Source: Tistlia consotensis USBA 355 (GTDB lineage Bacteria > Pseudomonadota > Alphaproteobacteria > Kiloniellales > DSM-21159). From it: DNA of 64,000 bases. The stretch spans positions 1 to 64,000 of the forward strand of contig NZ_FWZX01000014.1 of the NCBI RefSeq assembly GCF_900177295.1, given 5' to 3'. Position numbers and translations under genes: made by a program. Under the pieces are notes generated by a model. That model saw nothing but the letters and a program-made list of their open reading frames with translations. It made no database searches and was not told the DNA's origin. This document shows, one piece after another, positions 16,259 to 25,225 of this stretch (the stretch's first letter is position 1; each line of letters opens with the position of its first letter).

Positions 16259-17772
16259 CGTTCCGGTCCTCTGAACACGCTCTTGTAGGTGACGGTCTCG
16301 CCCTTGTAGGGATCGGTCAAGGTGAAGGTGACCGGGTGGCTCTCGCCGACCGACTCGGACCGCGGCGCGCGCACCTGGACGTCGTAGGTCGCGACCGAGT
16401 CCGGCGCGGCGATAAGCAGCACGGCGTCGCCGTCGGCCGGGTGCTCCAGCACGTCCATGGTCGCGCCCGGCAGGCCGGCGAAGCTGAGCACGAAGGTCCG
16501 CTGCTCGCGGGTCTTGTTGAGCAGCTTGACCGTGTAGCCGTTGCGGATGTCGCCGTTCGACAGGGTGACGAACAGCGGGTTGCGGTCGTGCAGCACGTTG
16601 ATGTCCAGCGTGTTGCGGAACAGCAGCTGGCCGAGCATCACGGTCGCCACGCCGACGAAGAGCAGGGCGTAGAAGATCGTGCGGATGCGGATCAGCTTGT
16701 AGCGCGGCCTCGGATTGCCCTGCTCCTGGGCGATCTGGTTGGCCTCGGTGTCGTAGGTGATCAGCTCGCCGGGGCGGCCGAGCTTGGCCATCACGTCGTT
16801 GCAGGCGTCGATGCAGAGCGCGCAGTTGATGCACTCGAGCTGCTGGCCGTCGCGGATGTCGATGCCGGTCGGGCAGACGGCGACACAGGCCTTGCAGTCG
16901 ATGCAGTCGCCGCGCTTCGACCAGTCGTCGTTCTCGCCCTTCTTCAGCTTGCCGCGCGGCTCGCCGCGCCAGCGCTGATAGGTGACGATCAGCGTGTCCT
17001 CGTCGAACATCGCGGCCTGGAAGCGCGGCCAGGGGCACATGTAGGTGCAGACCTGCTCGCGGGCCCAGCCGGCCAGCAGGTAGGTCGTGAAGGTGAAGAG
17101 GCCGATGAACAGCCAGACCGACTCGGCGGCCCGGAAGGTCACCAGCTCGTGGACCAGCGTCGGCGCGTCCTTGAAGTACATGATCCAGGCGCCGCCGGTG
17201 ACGAAGGCGATCAGCAGCCAGATGCCGTGCTTGGTGGCCTTGCGCGCGAGCTTGCCGACCGAGAAGGGCTGCCGGTCGAGGCGCATGCGGGCGTTGCGGT
17301 CGCCCTCGACCAGACGCTCGACCCACATGAAGAGGTCGGTCCAGACGGTCTGGGGACAGGCGTAGCCGCACCACACGCGGCCGGCCAGCGAGGTCACGAA
17401 GAACAGGCCGACGGCGGCGAGGATCAGCAGGCCGGTCAGGTAGTAGACCTCCTGCGGCCAGATCTCGATGAAGAAGAAGTAGGCGCGGCGGCTCGGCATG
17501 TCGATCAGCACCGCCTGGTCCGGCGCGCCGGGCCCGCGATCCCAGCGGATCCAGGGCACCAGGTAGTAGATCGCCAGCAGCAGCCCGAGGGCCGCCCACT
17601 TGAGGCGCCGGAAGGTGCCCCAGACCTTGCGCGGGTAGACCTTGACCCGGTCGGCGTAGAGCGGCTGGTCGCGCCCCGCGGTCGCGCCGGCCGGGGCTTC
17701 CTCGCGACGCTTCAGCGCCTCCTTCTGCTCGCGGACGGAGGAGACTTCCTCGACGACGATCTCATCGGACAT
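16255..17772 (-). CDS. ccoG: cbb3 oxidase accessory ferredoxin-type protein CcoG/FixG
   Basis: 505 aa membrane iron-sulfur protein, known in other bacteria as a Cu(II) reductase that supplies Cu(I) for cbb3. Several membrane helices, the CGYACPQTVW motif (about residue 140), VCTYMCPWPRFQ, and two 4Fe-4S clusters in CIDCKACVAVCP and CINCALCIDACN, then a C-terminal Ig-like domain. I start it at 17772 (MSDEIVVEE); the open frame upstream is not conserved. First gene of ccoGHIS; a degenerate FNR-type box lies about 105 bases upstream. Confidence 0.92.
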   Translation of the reverse strand: MSDEIVVEEVSSVREQKEALKRREEAPAGATAGRDQPLYADRVKVYPRKVWGTFRRLKWAALGLLLAIYYLVPWIRWDRGPGAPDQAVLIDMPSRRAYFFFIEIWPQEVYYLTGLLILAAVGLFFVTSLAGRVWCGYACPQTVWTDLFMWVERLVEGDRNARMRLDRQPFSVGKLARKATKHGIWLLIAFVTGGAWIMYFKDAPTLVHELVTFRAAESVWLFIGLFTFTTYLLAGWAREQVCTYMCPWPRFQAAMFDEDTLIVTYQRWRGEPRGKLKKGENDDWSKRGDCIDCKACVAVCPTGIDIRDGQQLECINCALCIDACNDVMAKLGRPGELITYDTEANQIAQEQGNPRPRYKLIRIRTIFYALLFVGVATVMLGQLLFRNTLDINVLHDRNPLFVTLSNGDIRNGYTVKLLNKTREQRTFVLSFAGLPGATMDVLEHPADGDAVLLIAAPDSVATYDVQVRAPRSESVGESHPVTFTLTDPYKGETVTYKSVFRGPER

Positions 17773-17876
17773 TGATCGGACTTCTTGCCATCTGCTGCCT
17801 GTCGTCGCCGGACGGCCGCCCGGGGCGCCCTGCGACGGAACGCCCTCACAGGTGCGCCCGGCACCGGCCTGCTGCA

Positions 17877-17890
17877 TTGCGGTGGATCAA
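17877..17890 (-). promoter_or_regulatory. Degenerate FNR/FixK-type box upstream of ccoG
   Basis: Read on the minus strand this is TTGATCCACCGCAA: one perfect half-site TTGAT and a weaker second half (CGCAA against ATCAA). It matches 8 of 10 conserved positions and lies about 105 bases upstream of the ccoG ATG. It could give ccoGHIS its own oxygen control separate from ccoN. Confidence 0.4.
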
Positions 17891-17918
17891 GCGGGCCTGC
17901 TCGTTCTGCAGCGAAACG

Positions 17919-17952
17919 ACGACGCCCGGCACGTTGCCGTGCCGGGCGTCGT
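17919..17952 (-). terminator. Intrinsic terminator after ccoP
   Basis: A perfect 15-bp stem (ACGACGCCCGGCACG) around TTGC. Read on the minus strand it is followed by TTTCGC, so it is a good terminator for ccoNOQP. It lies between ccoP and the ccoG upstream region. Confidence 0.65.
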
Positions 17953-17996
17953 GGCCTGCCTGGTCGGGCGCGGTCCGGAGACCGCGCCGCCGCCGG

Positions 17997-18866
17997 CTAC
18001 TTGCCGCCGCCCAGCGAGTGGACGTAGACCGCCAGCATCTTGATGGTGTCGGCGTCGAGGCGGCCGCTCCAGGCCGGCATCACGCCGTGCTTCGGCTTGG
18101 TGACCTGCGAGACGATGTCGGCCTTGGTCCCGCCGTAGAGCCAGACGGCATCGCTGAGCCGCGGCGCGCCGACGTCGTGGCTGCCCTGGCCCTTGTCGCC
18201 GTGGCAGGCTGCGCAGTTGTCGGTGAAGACCTGGGCACCGGCCTCGGCGGCCTTCGGGTCGTCGGCCCTGCCGGAGAGCGACAGCACGTACTCGGCGACG
18301 TTGTTGATCTCGTCGTGCGACAGGATCTCGCCGAAGGTCGGCATCTCGCTGACCCGGGTGTCCGCGTCGTCGCTCCAGCGGATGCCGTGGGTCACCGTCT
18401 GCTGGATGGCGGCGAGCGTGCCGCCCCACAGCCAGACGTCGTCGGCCAGCACCGGGAAGCCGCCCGGATTGCCGGAGCCGCCGACGCCGTGGCAGGGCGC
18501 GCAGTTGTCGTTGAACGCGACCTCGCCGCCGCGGCGCGCGAACTCGAACAGCTTCGGGTTGTCCGGGATCGCCGCCAGCTGGGTGTCGTGGATGCCCTTC
18601 AGGTACTCGGCCTGGGCCGCGTGGGCGGTCGCCAGCTGCTCGGTGATCTGCGTGCGGCTCGACCAGCCCAGGATGCCCCGGGTCGCGCCGGTGATGTAGG
18701 GGATCGCCGGATAGAGCACCCAGTAGACCAGCGACCAGAGGATGCAGGCATAGAAGGTGTACAGCCACCACTTGGGCAGCGGCGTGTTCAGCTCCTTGAT
18801 GCCGTCCCACTCGTGGCCGGTGGTCTGCGTGCCGGTGACGGCGTCCTTCTCGATCTTCGTCGGCAT
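17997..18866 (-). CDS. ccoP: cbb3 oxidase diheme cytochrome c subunit CcoP
   Basis: 289 aa. An N-terminal cytoplasmic part and one membrane helix (about residues 33-55, WWLYTFYACILWSLVYWVLY) precede two periplasmic cytochrome c domains with CAPCH and CAACH heme motifs; candidate axial Met residues are in VSEMPTFG and HGVMPAW. It passes electrons from soluble cytochromes to CcoO. It begins one base after the ccoQ stop codon and is followed by a strong terminator. Confidence 0.95.
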   Translation of the reverse strand: MPTKIEKDAVTGTQTTGHEWDGIKELNTPLPKWWLYTFYACILWSLVYWVLYPAIPYITGATRGILGWSSRTQITEQLATAHAAQAEYLKGIHDTQLAAIPDNPKLFEFARRGGEVAFNDNCAPCHGVGGSGNPGGFPVLADDVWLWGGTLAAIQQTVTHGIRWSDDADTRVSEMPTFGEILSHDEINNVAEYVLSLSGRADDPKAAEAGAQVFTDNCAACHGDKGQGSHDVGAPRLSDAVWLYGGTKADIVSQVTKPKHGVMPAWSGRLDADTIKMLAVYVHSLGGGK

Positions 18867-18867
18867 G

Positions 18868-19071
18868 CTACTTGGGCCTCCGATCGCCCTGGCTCTGCCC
18901 GCGCGCAGGCGGGACGTCGTCCTCGTCGTCGCGCAAGGGGATGTTCGCTTGCTCCTGCAGGCTCTGCCGGCGCCGCCGGCTGGGCCAGTAGGCCCAGGCG
19001 ACGATGCCCACGAAGATCGCCATCAGCCAGACGACCCACAGGTTGCGCATGAAGTGACTGAGCTCTTCCAT
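18868..19071 (-). CDS. ccoQ: cbb3 oxidase small subunit CcoQ
   Basis: 67 aa single-pass membrane protein (MRNLWVVWLMAIFVGIVAWAYW) with a basic then acidic tail (RRRRQ, DDEDD). CcoQ is known to stabilise the CcoNOP complex. Position between ccoO and ccoP, size and the WPSRRR end of the helix fit. Confidence 0.9.
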   Translation of the reverse strand: MEELSHFMRNLWVVWLMAIFVGIVAWAYWPSRRRRQSLQEQANIPLRDDEDDVPPARGQSQGDRRPK

Positions 19072-19084
19072 GGTGCGGAAGGCC

Positions 19085-19819
19085 CTACTGCTGCCGCAGG
19101 TCTTCGGGACGGACGTCGGTGAAGTCCACCATCCGGCCCAGGATCTGCAGGTAGGCGATCAGCGCGTCCATCTCGGTCAGCTGCCCCGGCTGGCCGTCGA
19201 AGTCGCCGATGGCGGCCTTGGGATAGCGGGCCAGCAGCGCCTCGTGATCGGCGTTCGGATCGCCCTGGGCCTCCAGGTCGGCCGCCGCGTTGGCGATGTC
19301 GTCGTCGGTGTAGGGCACGCCGACGACCCGGTTGGTCTTCAGGTGCGCGGCGATGTCGGCACCCGACAGCAGCCGGGTCGCCAGGAAGGCGTAGGGCGGC
19401 ATCACCGACTCCGGCACGACCGAGCGCGGATCGGTCAGGTGCGCGGCATGCCAGGCGTTGGAGTACTTGCCGCCGACCCGCGCCAGGTCCGGCCCGGTCC
19501 GCTTGGAGCCCCACTGGAAGGGGTGGTCGTACATCGACTCCGCGGCCAGCGAGTAGTGGCCGTAGCGCTCGGCCTCGTCGCGGAACGGCCGGATCTGCTG
19601 GGAATGGCAGAGATAGCAGCCTTCCCGGACGTAGATGTTGCGGCCGGTCAGCTCGAGCGGGCTGTAGGGGCGCACCCCCTGCACCCGCTCGATGGTGGAC
19701 TGGATCGTGAAGAGCGGGACGATCTCGACCAGGCCGCCGATGGAGACGGTGATCAGGACCAGCACCAGCATCAGGATGACGTTGGTTTCGATCTTCTCGT
19801 GCTTGTCGAGCAGAGCCAT
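19085..19819 (-). CDS. ccoO: cbb3 oxidase monoheme cytochrome c subunit CcoO
   Basis: 244 aa. An N-terminal membrane anchor (about residues 13-36) and a periplasmic cytochrome c domain with the heme motif EGCYLCHSQ and GRNIYVREG before it; candidate Met ligand in SVMPPYAFL. Hallmark segments [13 protein letters not shown] and YLQILGR are present. Starts 13 bases after the ccoN stop. Confidence 0.95.
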   Translation of the reverse strand: MALLDKHEKIETNVILMLVLVLITVSIGGLVEIVPLFTIQSTIERVQGVRPYSPLELTGRNIYVREGCYLCHSQQIRPFRDEAERYGHYSLAAESMYDHPFQWGSKRTGPDLARVGGKYSNAWHAAHLTDPRSVVPESVMPPYAFLATRLLSGADIAAHLKTNRVVGVPYTDDDIANAAADLEAQGDPNADHEALLARYPKAAIGDFDGQPGQLTEMDALIAYLQILGRMVDFTDVRPEDLRQQ

Positions 19820-19832
19820 TGCAAGGGTCTCC

Positions 19833-21308
19833 CTACTGGGCCGGCTGCTGCAGGGCGCTCGGCCGATGCACGAGCAGCTTCTCGTCGCGGATCTCGCCTC
19901 GGGCGGTCCGGATCAGGTTGTAGACCATGATCAGCGCGCCGATCAGGAACAGCACGCCGCCGCACGCCCGGATCACGTAGAAGGGGTGCATCGCGGCCAC
20001 GGTCTCGACGAAGGAGTACTGCAGGAAGCCGAGCTGGTCGTAGGAGCGCCACATCAGGCCCTGCATGATGCCGCTGATCCACATCGCGGTGATGTAGAGC
20101 ACGATGCCCATGGTCGCGATCCAGAAGTGGTAGCTGACCAGCTTGATCGAGTAGAGGCGGGTGGCGCCCCACAGCCGCGGCACCAGGAAGTAGAGGGCGC
20201 CGAAGGAGACGAAGGCGACCCAGCCGAGCGCGCCGGAGTGCACGTGGCCGATTGTCCAGTCGGTGTAGTGCGACAGGGCGTTGACCGGCTTCACCGACAT
20301 CAGCGGGCCCTCGAAGGTGCTCATGCCGTAGAAGGCGACCGAGGTGACCAGGAAGCGCAGCACCGGGTCGGTGCGCAGTTTGTCCCAGGCGCCCGAGAGG
20401 GTCATGATGCCGTTGATCATGCCGCCCCAAGAGGGCATCCAGAGCATGATCGAGAAGGTCATGCCGAGGGTCTGGGCCCAGTCGGGCAGGGCGGTGTAGT
20501 GCAGGTGGTGCGGGCCCGCCCAGATGTAGAGGAAGATCAGCGCCCAGAAGTGGATGATCGACAGCCGGTAGGAATAGACCGGCCGCTCGGCCTGCTTCGG
20601 GATGAAGTAGTACATGATCCCGAGGAAGCCGGCGGTCAGGAAGAAGCCGACCGCGTTGTGGCCGTACCACCACTGGGTCAGCGCATCCTGCACGCCCGAG
20701 AACAGGCTGTAGCTCTTGGCCCCCGTCCAGGACACCGGCACCGACAGGTTGTTGACGATGTGCAGCATCGCGATGGTGACGATGAAGGCGAGGTAGAACC
20801 AGTTCGCCACGTAGATGTGCGGCTCCCGGCGCTTCATGATCGTGCCGAGGAAGACCACCAGGTAGACGACCCAGACGATGGTCAGCCAGATGTCGACGTA
20901 CCACTCGGGCTCGGCGTACTCGCGGCCCTCGGTGACGCCGTTGATGTAGCCCCAGGCCGCCATGACCAGGAACAGCTGGTAGCCGGCGAACAGGAAGTAG
21001 CCGGCCTCCTCGCCGCCGAACAGGCGGGTCCGGCAGGTCCGCTGCACGACGTAGAGCGAGGTCGCGAGCAGCGCGTTGCCGCCGAAACCGAAGATCACGC
21101 CCGAGGTGTGGACCGGCCGCAGGCGGCCGAAGGTGGTCCAGGGCTCGTGCAGGTTCAGCTCCGGGAAGGCGAGCTGAAAGGCGATGATGACTCCCATCAG
21201 GAAGCCGACCACACCCCAGAACACCGTGGCGACGGTGAACAGGCGGATCGGGCCGTCATCATAACGCGAGACTGGATGGAGCCCCGCGACGGCGGCACTG
21301 TCGGACAT
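19833..21308 (-). CDS. ccoN: cbb3-type cytochrome c oxidase catalytic subunit CcoN
   Basis: 491 aa, twelve or so membrane helices; holds heme b and the heme b3-CuB oxygen-reducing centre of a high-affinity, proton-pumping oxidase. Ligand regions are visible in [44 protein letters not shown] and [12 protein letters not shown] start it at 21308 (MSDSAAVAG), with GAGGGG about 7 bases upstream; the frame open further upstream crosses the promoter. First gene of ccoNOQP, under the FNR-type box at 21395. Confidence 0.95.
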   Translation of the reverse strand: MSDSAAVAGLHPVSRYDDGPIRLFTVATVFWGVVGFLMGVIIAFQLAFPELNLHEPWTTFGRLRPVHTSGVIFGFGGNALLATSLYVVQRTCRTRLFGGEEAGYFLFAGYQLFLVMAAWGYINGVTEGREYAEPEWYVDIWLTIVWVVYLVVFLGTIMKRREPHIYVANWFYLAFIVTIAMLHIVNNLSVPVSWTGAKSYSLFSGVQDALTQWWYGHNAVGFFLTAGFLGIMYYFIPKQAERPVYSYRLSIIHFWALIFLYIWAGPHHLHYTALPDWAQTLGMTFSIMLWMPSWGGMINGIMTLSGAWDKLRTDPVLRFLVTSVAFYGMSTFEGPLMSVKPVNALSHYTDWTIGHVHSGALGWVAFVSFGALYFLVPRLWGATRLYSIKLVSYHFWIATMGIVLYITAMWISGIMQGLMWRSYDQLGFLQYSFVETVAAMHPFYVIRACGGVLFLIGALIMVYNLIRTARGEIRDEKLLVHRPSALQQPAQ

Positions 21309-21394
21309 GATTCCCCTCTCCTTGTCGCAGCCGGCGGACTTCTCGCGCACCGGCAAGCCGAGCGCAGAAGGCGGTCGAATCCTCCTTTCGCTCA

Positions 21395-21408
21395 TTGATC
21401 TGCGTCAA
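21395..21408. promoter_or_regulatory. FNR/FixK-type binding site upstream of ccoN
   Basis: TTGATCTGCGTCAA, a strong match to the alphaproteobacterial FnrL/FixK consensus TTGAT-N4-(A/G)TCAA, inside a 16-bp palindrome with flanking A and T. It lies 87 bases before the ccoN start, a usual distance for activation under low oxygen. It could also affect the divergent DUF2189 gene. Confidence 0.8.
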
Positions 21409-21519
21409 TGCCCGGTTGTCGGCCTGGGGATTGTCTTTCACGGTAAGATGCTCGACCCTTAATCTCGATCAGAGGGCAGCGTCCGGGAACGGGACGCGCC
21501 GGGACGGGAGGACGAGGCC

Positions 21520-22344
21520 ATGAGCGACCAGGTACCCCTGCTGTCCGGGGGCGTGCCCCGGATCAACCGGATCACCATCGACCAGCCGTGGGACTGGCTG
21601 GCCGCGGGCTGGGCCGATCTGCGCGCCGCGCCGGCGGTCGGCTTCGGCTACGGCGCGCTGTTCGTCGCGGCCGGCTTCGTGGCGCTGGCGCTGATGTGGG
21701 TCTGGGACATCTTCGCGCTGTTCCTGCCGCTGGCCGGCGGCTTCCTGCTCGTCGCCCCGGTCCTCGCCGTCGGCCTCTACGAGACCAGCCGGCGCCTGGC
21801 CGCCGGCGAGCCGACCTCGATGCGCCTGGCCCTGACCGCCTGGCGGCGCAACCTCGGCCAGGTGGCCCTGCTCGGCGTCGCGCTGCTGCTCTTCTTCATC
21901 GCCTGGATGCGCCTCGCCTCGCTGATCTTCATGCTGTTCTTCGCCTACGACCCGCCGGCGCCGGACAGCTTCATCCAGCACGTCTTCTTCCGCTGGGATT
22001 CGATCCCCTTCCTGCTGGTCGGCTGCGGCATCGGCGCGGTGCTCGCCACGCTGGTCTTCGCGATCACCGTGGTCTCGGTGCCGATGCTGCTCGACCGGGA
22101 CGTCAACGTGGTGGTGGCGATCGCGACCAGCGTCGAGGCGGTGCGCCAGAACCCCTTCCCGATGTTCGTCTGGGCCTGCCTGATCGTGCTGTTCACCGGC
22201 GCGGGACTGGCGACCGGCTATCTCGGCCTGATCATCACCCTGCCGATCGTCGGCCACGCCAGCTGGCACGCCTACCGCGACCTGGTGGCACCGGCGACGG
22301 CGTCGGAGGCCGCGGCGCTCTCCGGCCGCGAGTCGCTGGCCTAG
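21520..22344 (+). CDS. DUF2189 polytopic membrane protein
   Basis: 274 aa with about six membrane helices (for example FGYGALFVAAGFVALALMWV and LLLFFIAWMRLASLIFMLFF). The opening NRITIDQPWDWLAAGWADL and the ending HASWHAYRDLV are typical of DUF2189 proteins, often found next to cbb3 oxidase or respiratory genes; function unknown. It is divergent from ccoN, sharing a 211-base region with the FNR box, so co-regulation is plausible. Its TAG stop is the first of a run of tandem 14-bp repeats. Confidence 0.85.
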   Translation: MSDQVPLLSGGVPRINRITIDQPWDWLAAGWADLRAAPAVGFGYGALFVAAGFVALALMWVWDIFALFLPLAGGFLLVAPVLAVGLYETSRRLAAGEPTSMRLALTAWRRNLGQVALLGVALLLFFIAWMRLASLIFMLFFAYDPPAPDSFIQHVFFRWDSIPFLLVGCGIGAVLATLVFAITVVSVPMLLDRDVNVVVAIATSVEAVRQNPFPMFVWACLIVLFTGAGLATGYLGLIITLPIVGHASWHAYRDLVAPATASEAAALSGRESLA

Positions 22345-22424
22345 ATTCGGGGGCCTAGATTCGGGGGCCTAGATTCGGGGGCCTAGATTCGGGGGCCTAG
22401 ATTCGGGGGCCTAGATTTGGGGGC
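22341..22424. repeat. Six tandem copies of a 14-bp repeat between two stop codons
   Basis: Unit CTAGATTCGGGGGC; five identical copies and one with a C-to-T change (22411-22424). The first copy contains the TAG stop of the DUF2189 gene and the base after the last copy begins the CTAG that is the stop of the minus-strand gene. The array fills the whole convergent gap. Confidence 0.95.
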
Positions 22425-24029
22425 CTAGAGTCCGAGCCGCTTCCGGGCGGCGGCGGCGACGGCCTCACTGTCGGCCTCGGCGCTGAGCCGGGGCCAGGCG
22501 ATCTGGCCGAGATCGCGGGTCAGCTGGCGCTCGACGACCGCGGGGGTCGCGTCCGAAGCGTCGGGTGCGCGCCCGGCAGCGCGCGCCTTCAGCGTCGCGC
22601 TCGGCGCCTCCAGCCAGAGCGCCTCGAGCGGCAGGCCGAGGTCGGCGGCCAGGACCTCGACCGCGTGCCGCTCGGCCGGCCGGGCGAAGACCGCGTCGAC
22701 CACGACGGGCCAGCCGGCGACCAGCGCCATGCGCGCCTCGGCGAGCAGCAGCTCGTAGACCTGACGGCTGAGGTCGCGGCTGTAGGCGTCGGCCGGCAGC
22801 CGCTCTTCCGGCGCGACGCCGTAGAGCCGCTTGCGCACCACGTCGCTGCGCAGGTGCAGGGCGCCGAGCGGGCCGGGCAGGGCCGGTGCCAGGCTGCGCG
22901 CCAGGGTCGACTTGCCGCTGCCCGACAGACCGCCGACGACGACCAGCCGCGGCGACGAGGGCTCAAGGTAGCGCTCGGCGGCGGCCAGGTAGTCGAGCGC
23001 CAGCGTCCGGTCGCGCTCGCGCGTCGCCGGGTCGCGCTGCGCCGACAGGCCGAGGCCGGTCACCTTGGCGCGCACCGAGGCGCGGATCGACAGCATCGCC
23101 GGCAGCGCGCGCAGCGAGGCGCTCTGGCCGCTGCGGCCGAAGTAGCGGGCCATGGCCGCCGAGGCGAGCGGGCGCAGGCCGCGGCAGTCCAGGTCCATCA
23201 GCAGGAAGGCGAAGTCGTAGAGCAGGTCGATGTTGGCGATCTGCTCGCTGAACTCGATGCAGTCGAACAGCGTCGGCTCGCCCTTCCAGAGGACGATGTT
23301 CGCGAGGTGCAGGTCGCCGTGGCACCGGCGCACGAGGCCGCCGGCCCGCCGCGCGTCGAGGATCGCCGCGACCTCGGCGATCGCGCCGCCGACCGCGGCG
23401 CCGTAGCGCCCGACCCGCTCGGCGGGGAAGACCTCGGGCAGCGCCGCGAAGTCCTCGGCGTTCTCGGCGATGACCCGGCGCAGGTAGGCGGCGCCGCCGA
23501 ACGGCTTGCCCTTGCGCTCGGCCGTCTGATGGACGGCCATGATCGCGTCGACCAGCCGCTCGACCAGCGGCCGGTCGAGGCGGCCGGTGGCGGCCAGGCG
23601 GTCGAAGCGCAGCTCCTGGTCGAAGCGACGCATGACCAGCGCCCATTCGACCGGCCGGCCGCTGCCGTCCTCGGCCGGCGCGCCGTCGGGCCCGAGCGGC
23701 CGGCCGAGCCGCAGCCGGCCCTCGTCGGCGACGATCGGCACGACCTCCAGGTAGAGCTCCGGCGCGGTGCGCCGGTTGAGCTCCAGCTCGCGCAGCAGCA
23801 CGGCGCGGCGCGCCTCGAGGGTCCGGAAGTCCAGGAAGGAGTAGGCGACCGGCCGCTTGATCTTGTAGGCGCGCTCGCCGGCCAGGAAGACCGTGGCGAC
23901 ATGGGTGTCGATGCGCTCGACGCTCTCGTCCCCGAGGCCGTAGCTCGCCGGGTCGGACAGGAAGGTCTCGACTGCCTCGCGGTCGCCGGTCTGGCCCGAA
24001 GGGTCGGTGGTGCCGGCGGTGGCGGACAA
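22425..24029 (-). CDS. APH-like phosphotransferase fused to P-loop kinase
   Basis: 534 aa two-domain protein. The N-terminal half is an aminoglycoside-phosphotransferase/protein-kinase fold: VRRCHGDLHLANIVLW (catalytic loop with HGDLHLxN) and LFDCIEFSE (metal-binding Asp). From about residue 355 an AAA/zeta-type P-loop domain begins with VVGGLSGSGKSTLA and continues LRSDVVRKRLYG. Such fusions are common in proteobacteria but their substrate is unknown. The gene follows lptF with 14 bases between them. Its TAG stop borders the tandem-repeat array. Aminoglycoside resistance should not be assumed. Confidence 0.85.
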   Translation of the reverse strand: MSATAGTTDPSGQTGDREAVETFLSDPASYGLGDESVERIDTHVATVFLAGERAYKIKRPVAYSFLDFRTLEARRAVLLRELELNRRTAPELYLEVVPIVADEGRLRLGRPLGPDGAPAEDGSGRPVEWALVMRRFDQELRFDRLAATGRLDRPLVERLVDAIMAVHQTAERKGKPFGGAAYLRRVIAENAEDFAALPEVFPAERVGRYGAAVGGAIAEVAAILDARRAGGLVRRCHGDLHLANIVLWKGEPTLFDCIEFSEQIANIDLLYDFAFLLMDLDCRGLRPLASAAMARYFGRSGQSASLRALPAMLSIRASVRAKVTGLGLSAQRDPATRERDRTLALDYLAAAERYLEPSSPRLVVVGGLSGSGKSTLARSLAPALPGPLGALHLRSDVVRKRLYGVAPEERLPADAYSRDLSRQVYELLLAEARMALVAGWPVVVDAVFARPAERHAVEVLAADLGLPLEALWLEAPSATLKARAAGRAPDASDATPAVVERQLTRDLGQIAWPRLSAEADSEAVAAAARKRLGL

Positions 24030-24043
24030 TTCCGGCCGGTCCG

Positions 24044-25159
24044 TCAGGCCGAGGCGGCGGCGCGCCGCGGCCGCCGCGGCCGGTGGTAGAGGAAGAACAG
24101 GGAGATCGCCGTCACCACGATGGGCGGCAGGTAGAGCAGGAAGTCGACCGCCTCGGTGCGCTGGGCCATGTCCTGCAGGGCGAGCTGAACGCCCTCCAGG
24201 GCGCCGACGGCCATCACGGCCACCGCCAGGCGCCGCGGCCGGCCGCGCCTGTCGAATTCGCCGCCCAGCATCGCCGCGAGCCCGATGGAGACGAAGGCGA
24301 TGGTGTAGAGCGGGATGACGATGCGCTGGTGGAACTCGGCGATCAGCTCGGCCCGGTAGCGCACGTCCTCCTCGGACTTCGGCGGACCGATCAGCTCGGG
24401 AATGAAGCGCTCCGGCGGCTCGCGCCAGCGCCAGGGGATCTGGTCGCCGTTGGTGACCGAGCCGAGCTCGACCGAATAGCGGTCGAACTTCAGCATCGAG
24501 AGGCGCTTCTTGACCGGATCGAACTGCTGGCGGTTGCCGTCGAACATGACGACCATGGAGCCCGCCGCGGTGTGCACCAGCGCGCCGCGCTTGGCCATGA
24601 TCGTCACCGGCTGCTTGGGGTCGCGTTGGTCGCTGACCATGATGCCGAGCAGCTCGCCGTCGTCGAGCCGCTCGCGCACGTAGACCGTCAGGCCGTCCGC
24701 CAGCTCGTTGAACACGCCGTCCTGCAGCAGCACGGTCGAGAGATCGTGGCGCAGCTCGAACTGCAGGTCCTTGAAGGCGCGGAACGAGGCGGGCTGCAGG
24801 TAGATCGTCATGAAGTAGCCGGCCAGCACCGAGAGCGCACAGAGCATGACCGCGGCGCGCGCCAGCTGGCCCTGGCTGAGGCCGGCGGCGCGCAGCACCA
24901 CCAGCTCCCGGTCGCCGATCATCTTGTTGTAGACGAACAGCACCGCCACGAAGGAGGCGATCGGCACGACGACGCCCAGGAACGAGGGCATCAGCAGCGC
25001 CGCGAACTCCAGGAACTTGTCGGCCGGCAGCCCGCGGTTGACGATGTAGTCGAACAGCCTGAGCGACTGGGTCAGCCAGATCGCGAAGGTCAGCGCGATC
25101 GTGACGGCAATGGTCGTCCAGCCGAGCTGAGAGAAGATGTAGCGGTCGAGGCTGCGCAT
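24044..25159 (-). CDS. lptF: LPS export ABC transporter permease LptF
   Basis: 371 aa YjgP/YjgQ-family permease that with LptG and LptB extracts lipopolysaccharide from the inner membrane. Six helices: an N-terminal group (QLGWTTIAVTIALTFAIWL), a periplasmic beta-jellyroll in the middle (about residues 130-260) and a C-terminal group after HQRIVIPLYTIAFVSIG. ELVVLRAAGLSQGQLAR is the coupling region. I prefer the ATG at 25159 over a GTG three codons upstream. The usual partner lptG is not next to it; the next gene is the APH/P-loop fusion. Confidence 0.88.
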   Translation of the reverse strand: MRSLDRYIFSQLGWTTIAVTIALTFAIWLTQSLRLFDYIVNRGLPADKFLEFAALLMPSFLGVVVPIASFVAVLFVYNKMIGDRELVVLRAAGLSQGQLARAAVMLCALSVLAGYFMTIYLQPASFRAFKDLQFELRHDLSTVLLQDGVFNELADGLTVYVRERLDDGELLGIMVSDQRDPKQPVTIMAKRGALVHTAAGSMVVMFDGNRQQFDPVKKRLSMLKFDRYSVELGSVTNGDQIPWRWREPPERFIPELIGPPKSEEDVRYRAELIAEFHQRIVIPLYTIAFVSIGLAAMLGGEFDRRGRPRRLAVAVMAVGALEGVQLALQDMAQRTEAVDFLLYLPPIVVTAISLFFLYHRPRRPRRAAASA

Positions 25160-25225
25160 GGCGCGCACACTAGACCAGAGCGGCGCCGGAGGAAACGCCG
25201 TCGGCGCCGCCCCCGGCCCGGTCGG

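Noticed and set aside
22425..24029. Aminoglycoside resistance gene
   Set aside because: The fold is APH-like, but the fusion with a P-loop kinase and its chromosomal place next to lptF fit a housekeeping kinase of unknown substrate.
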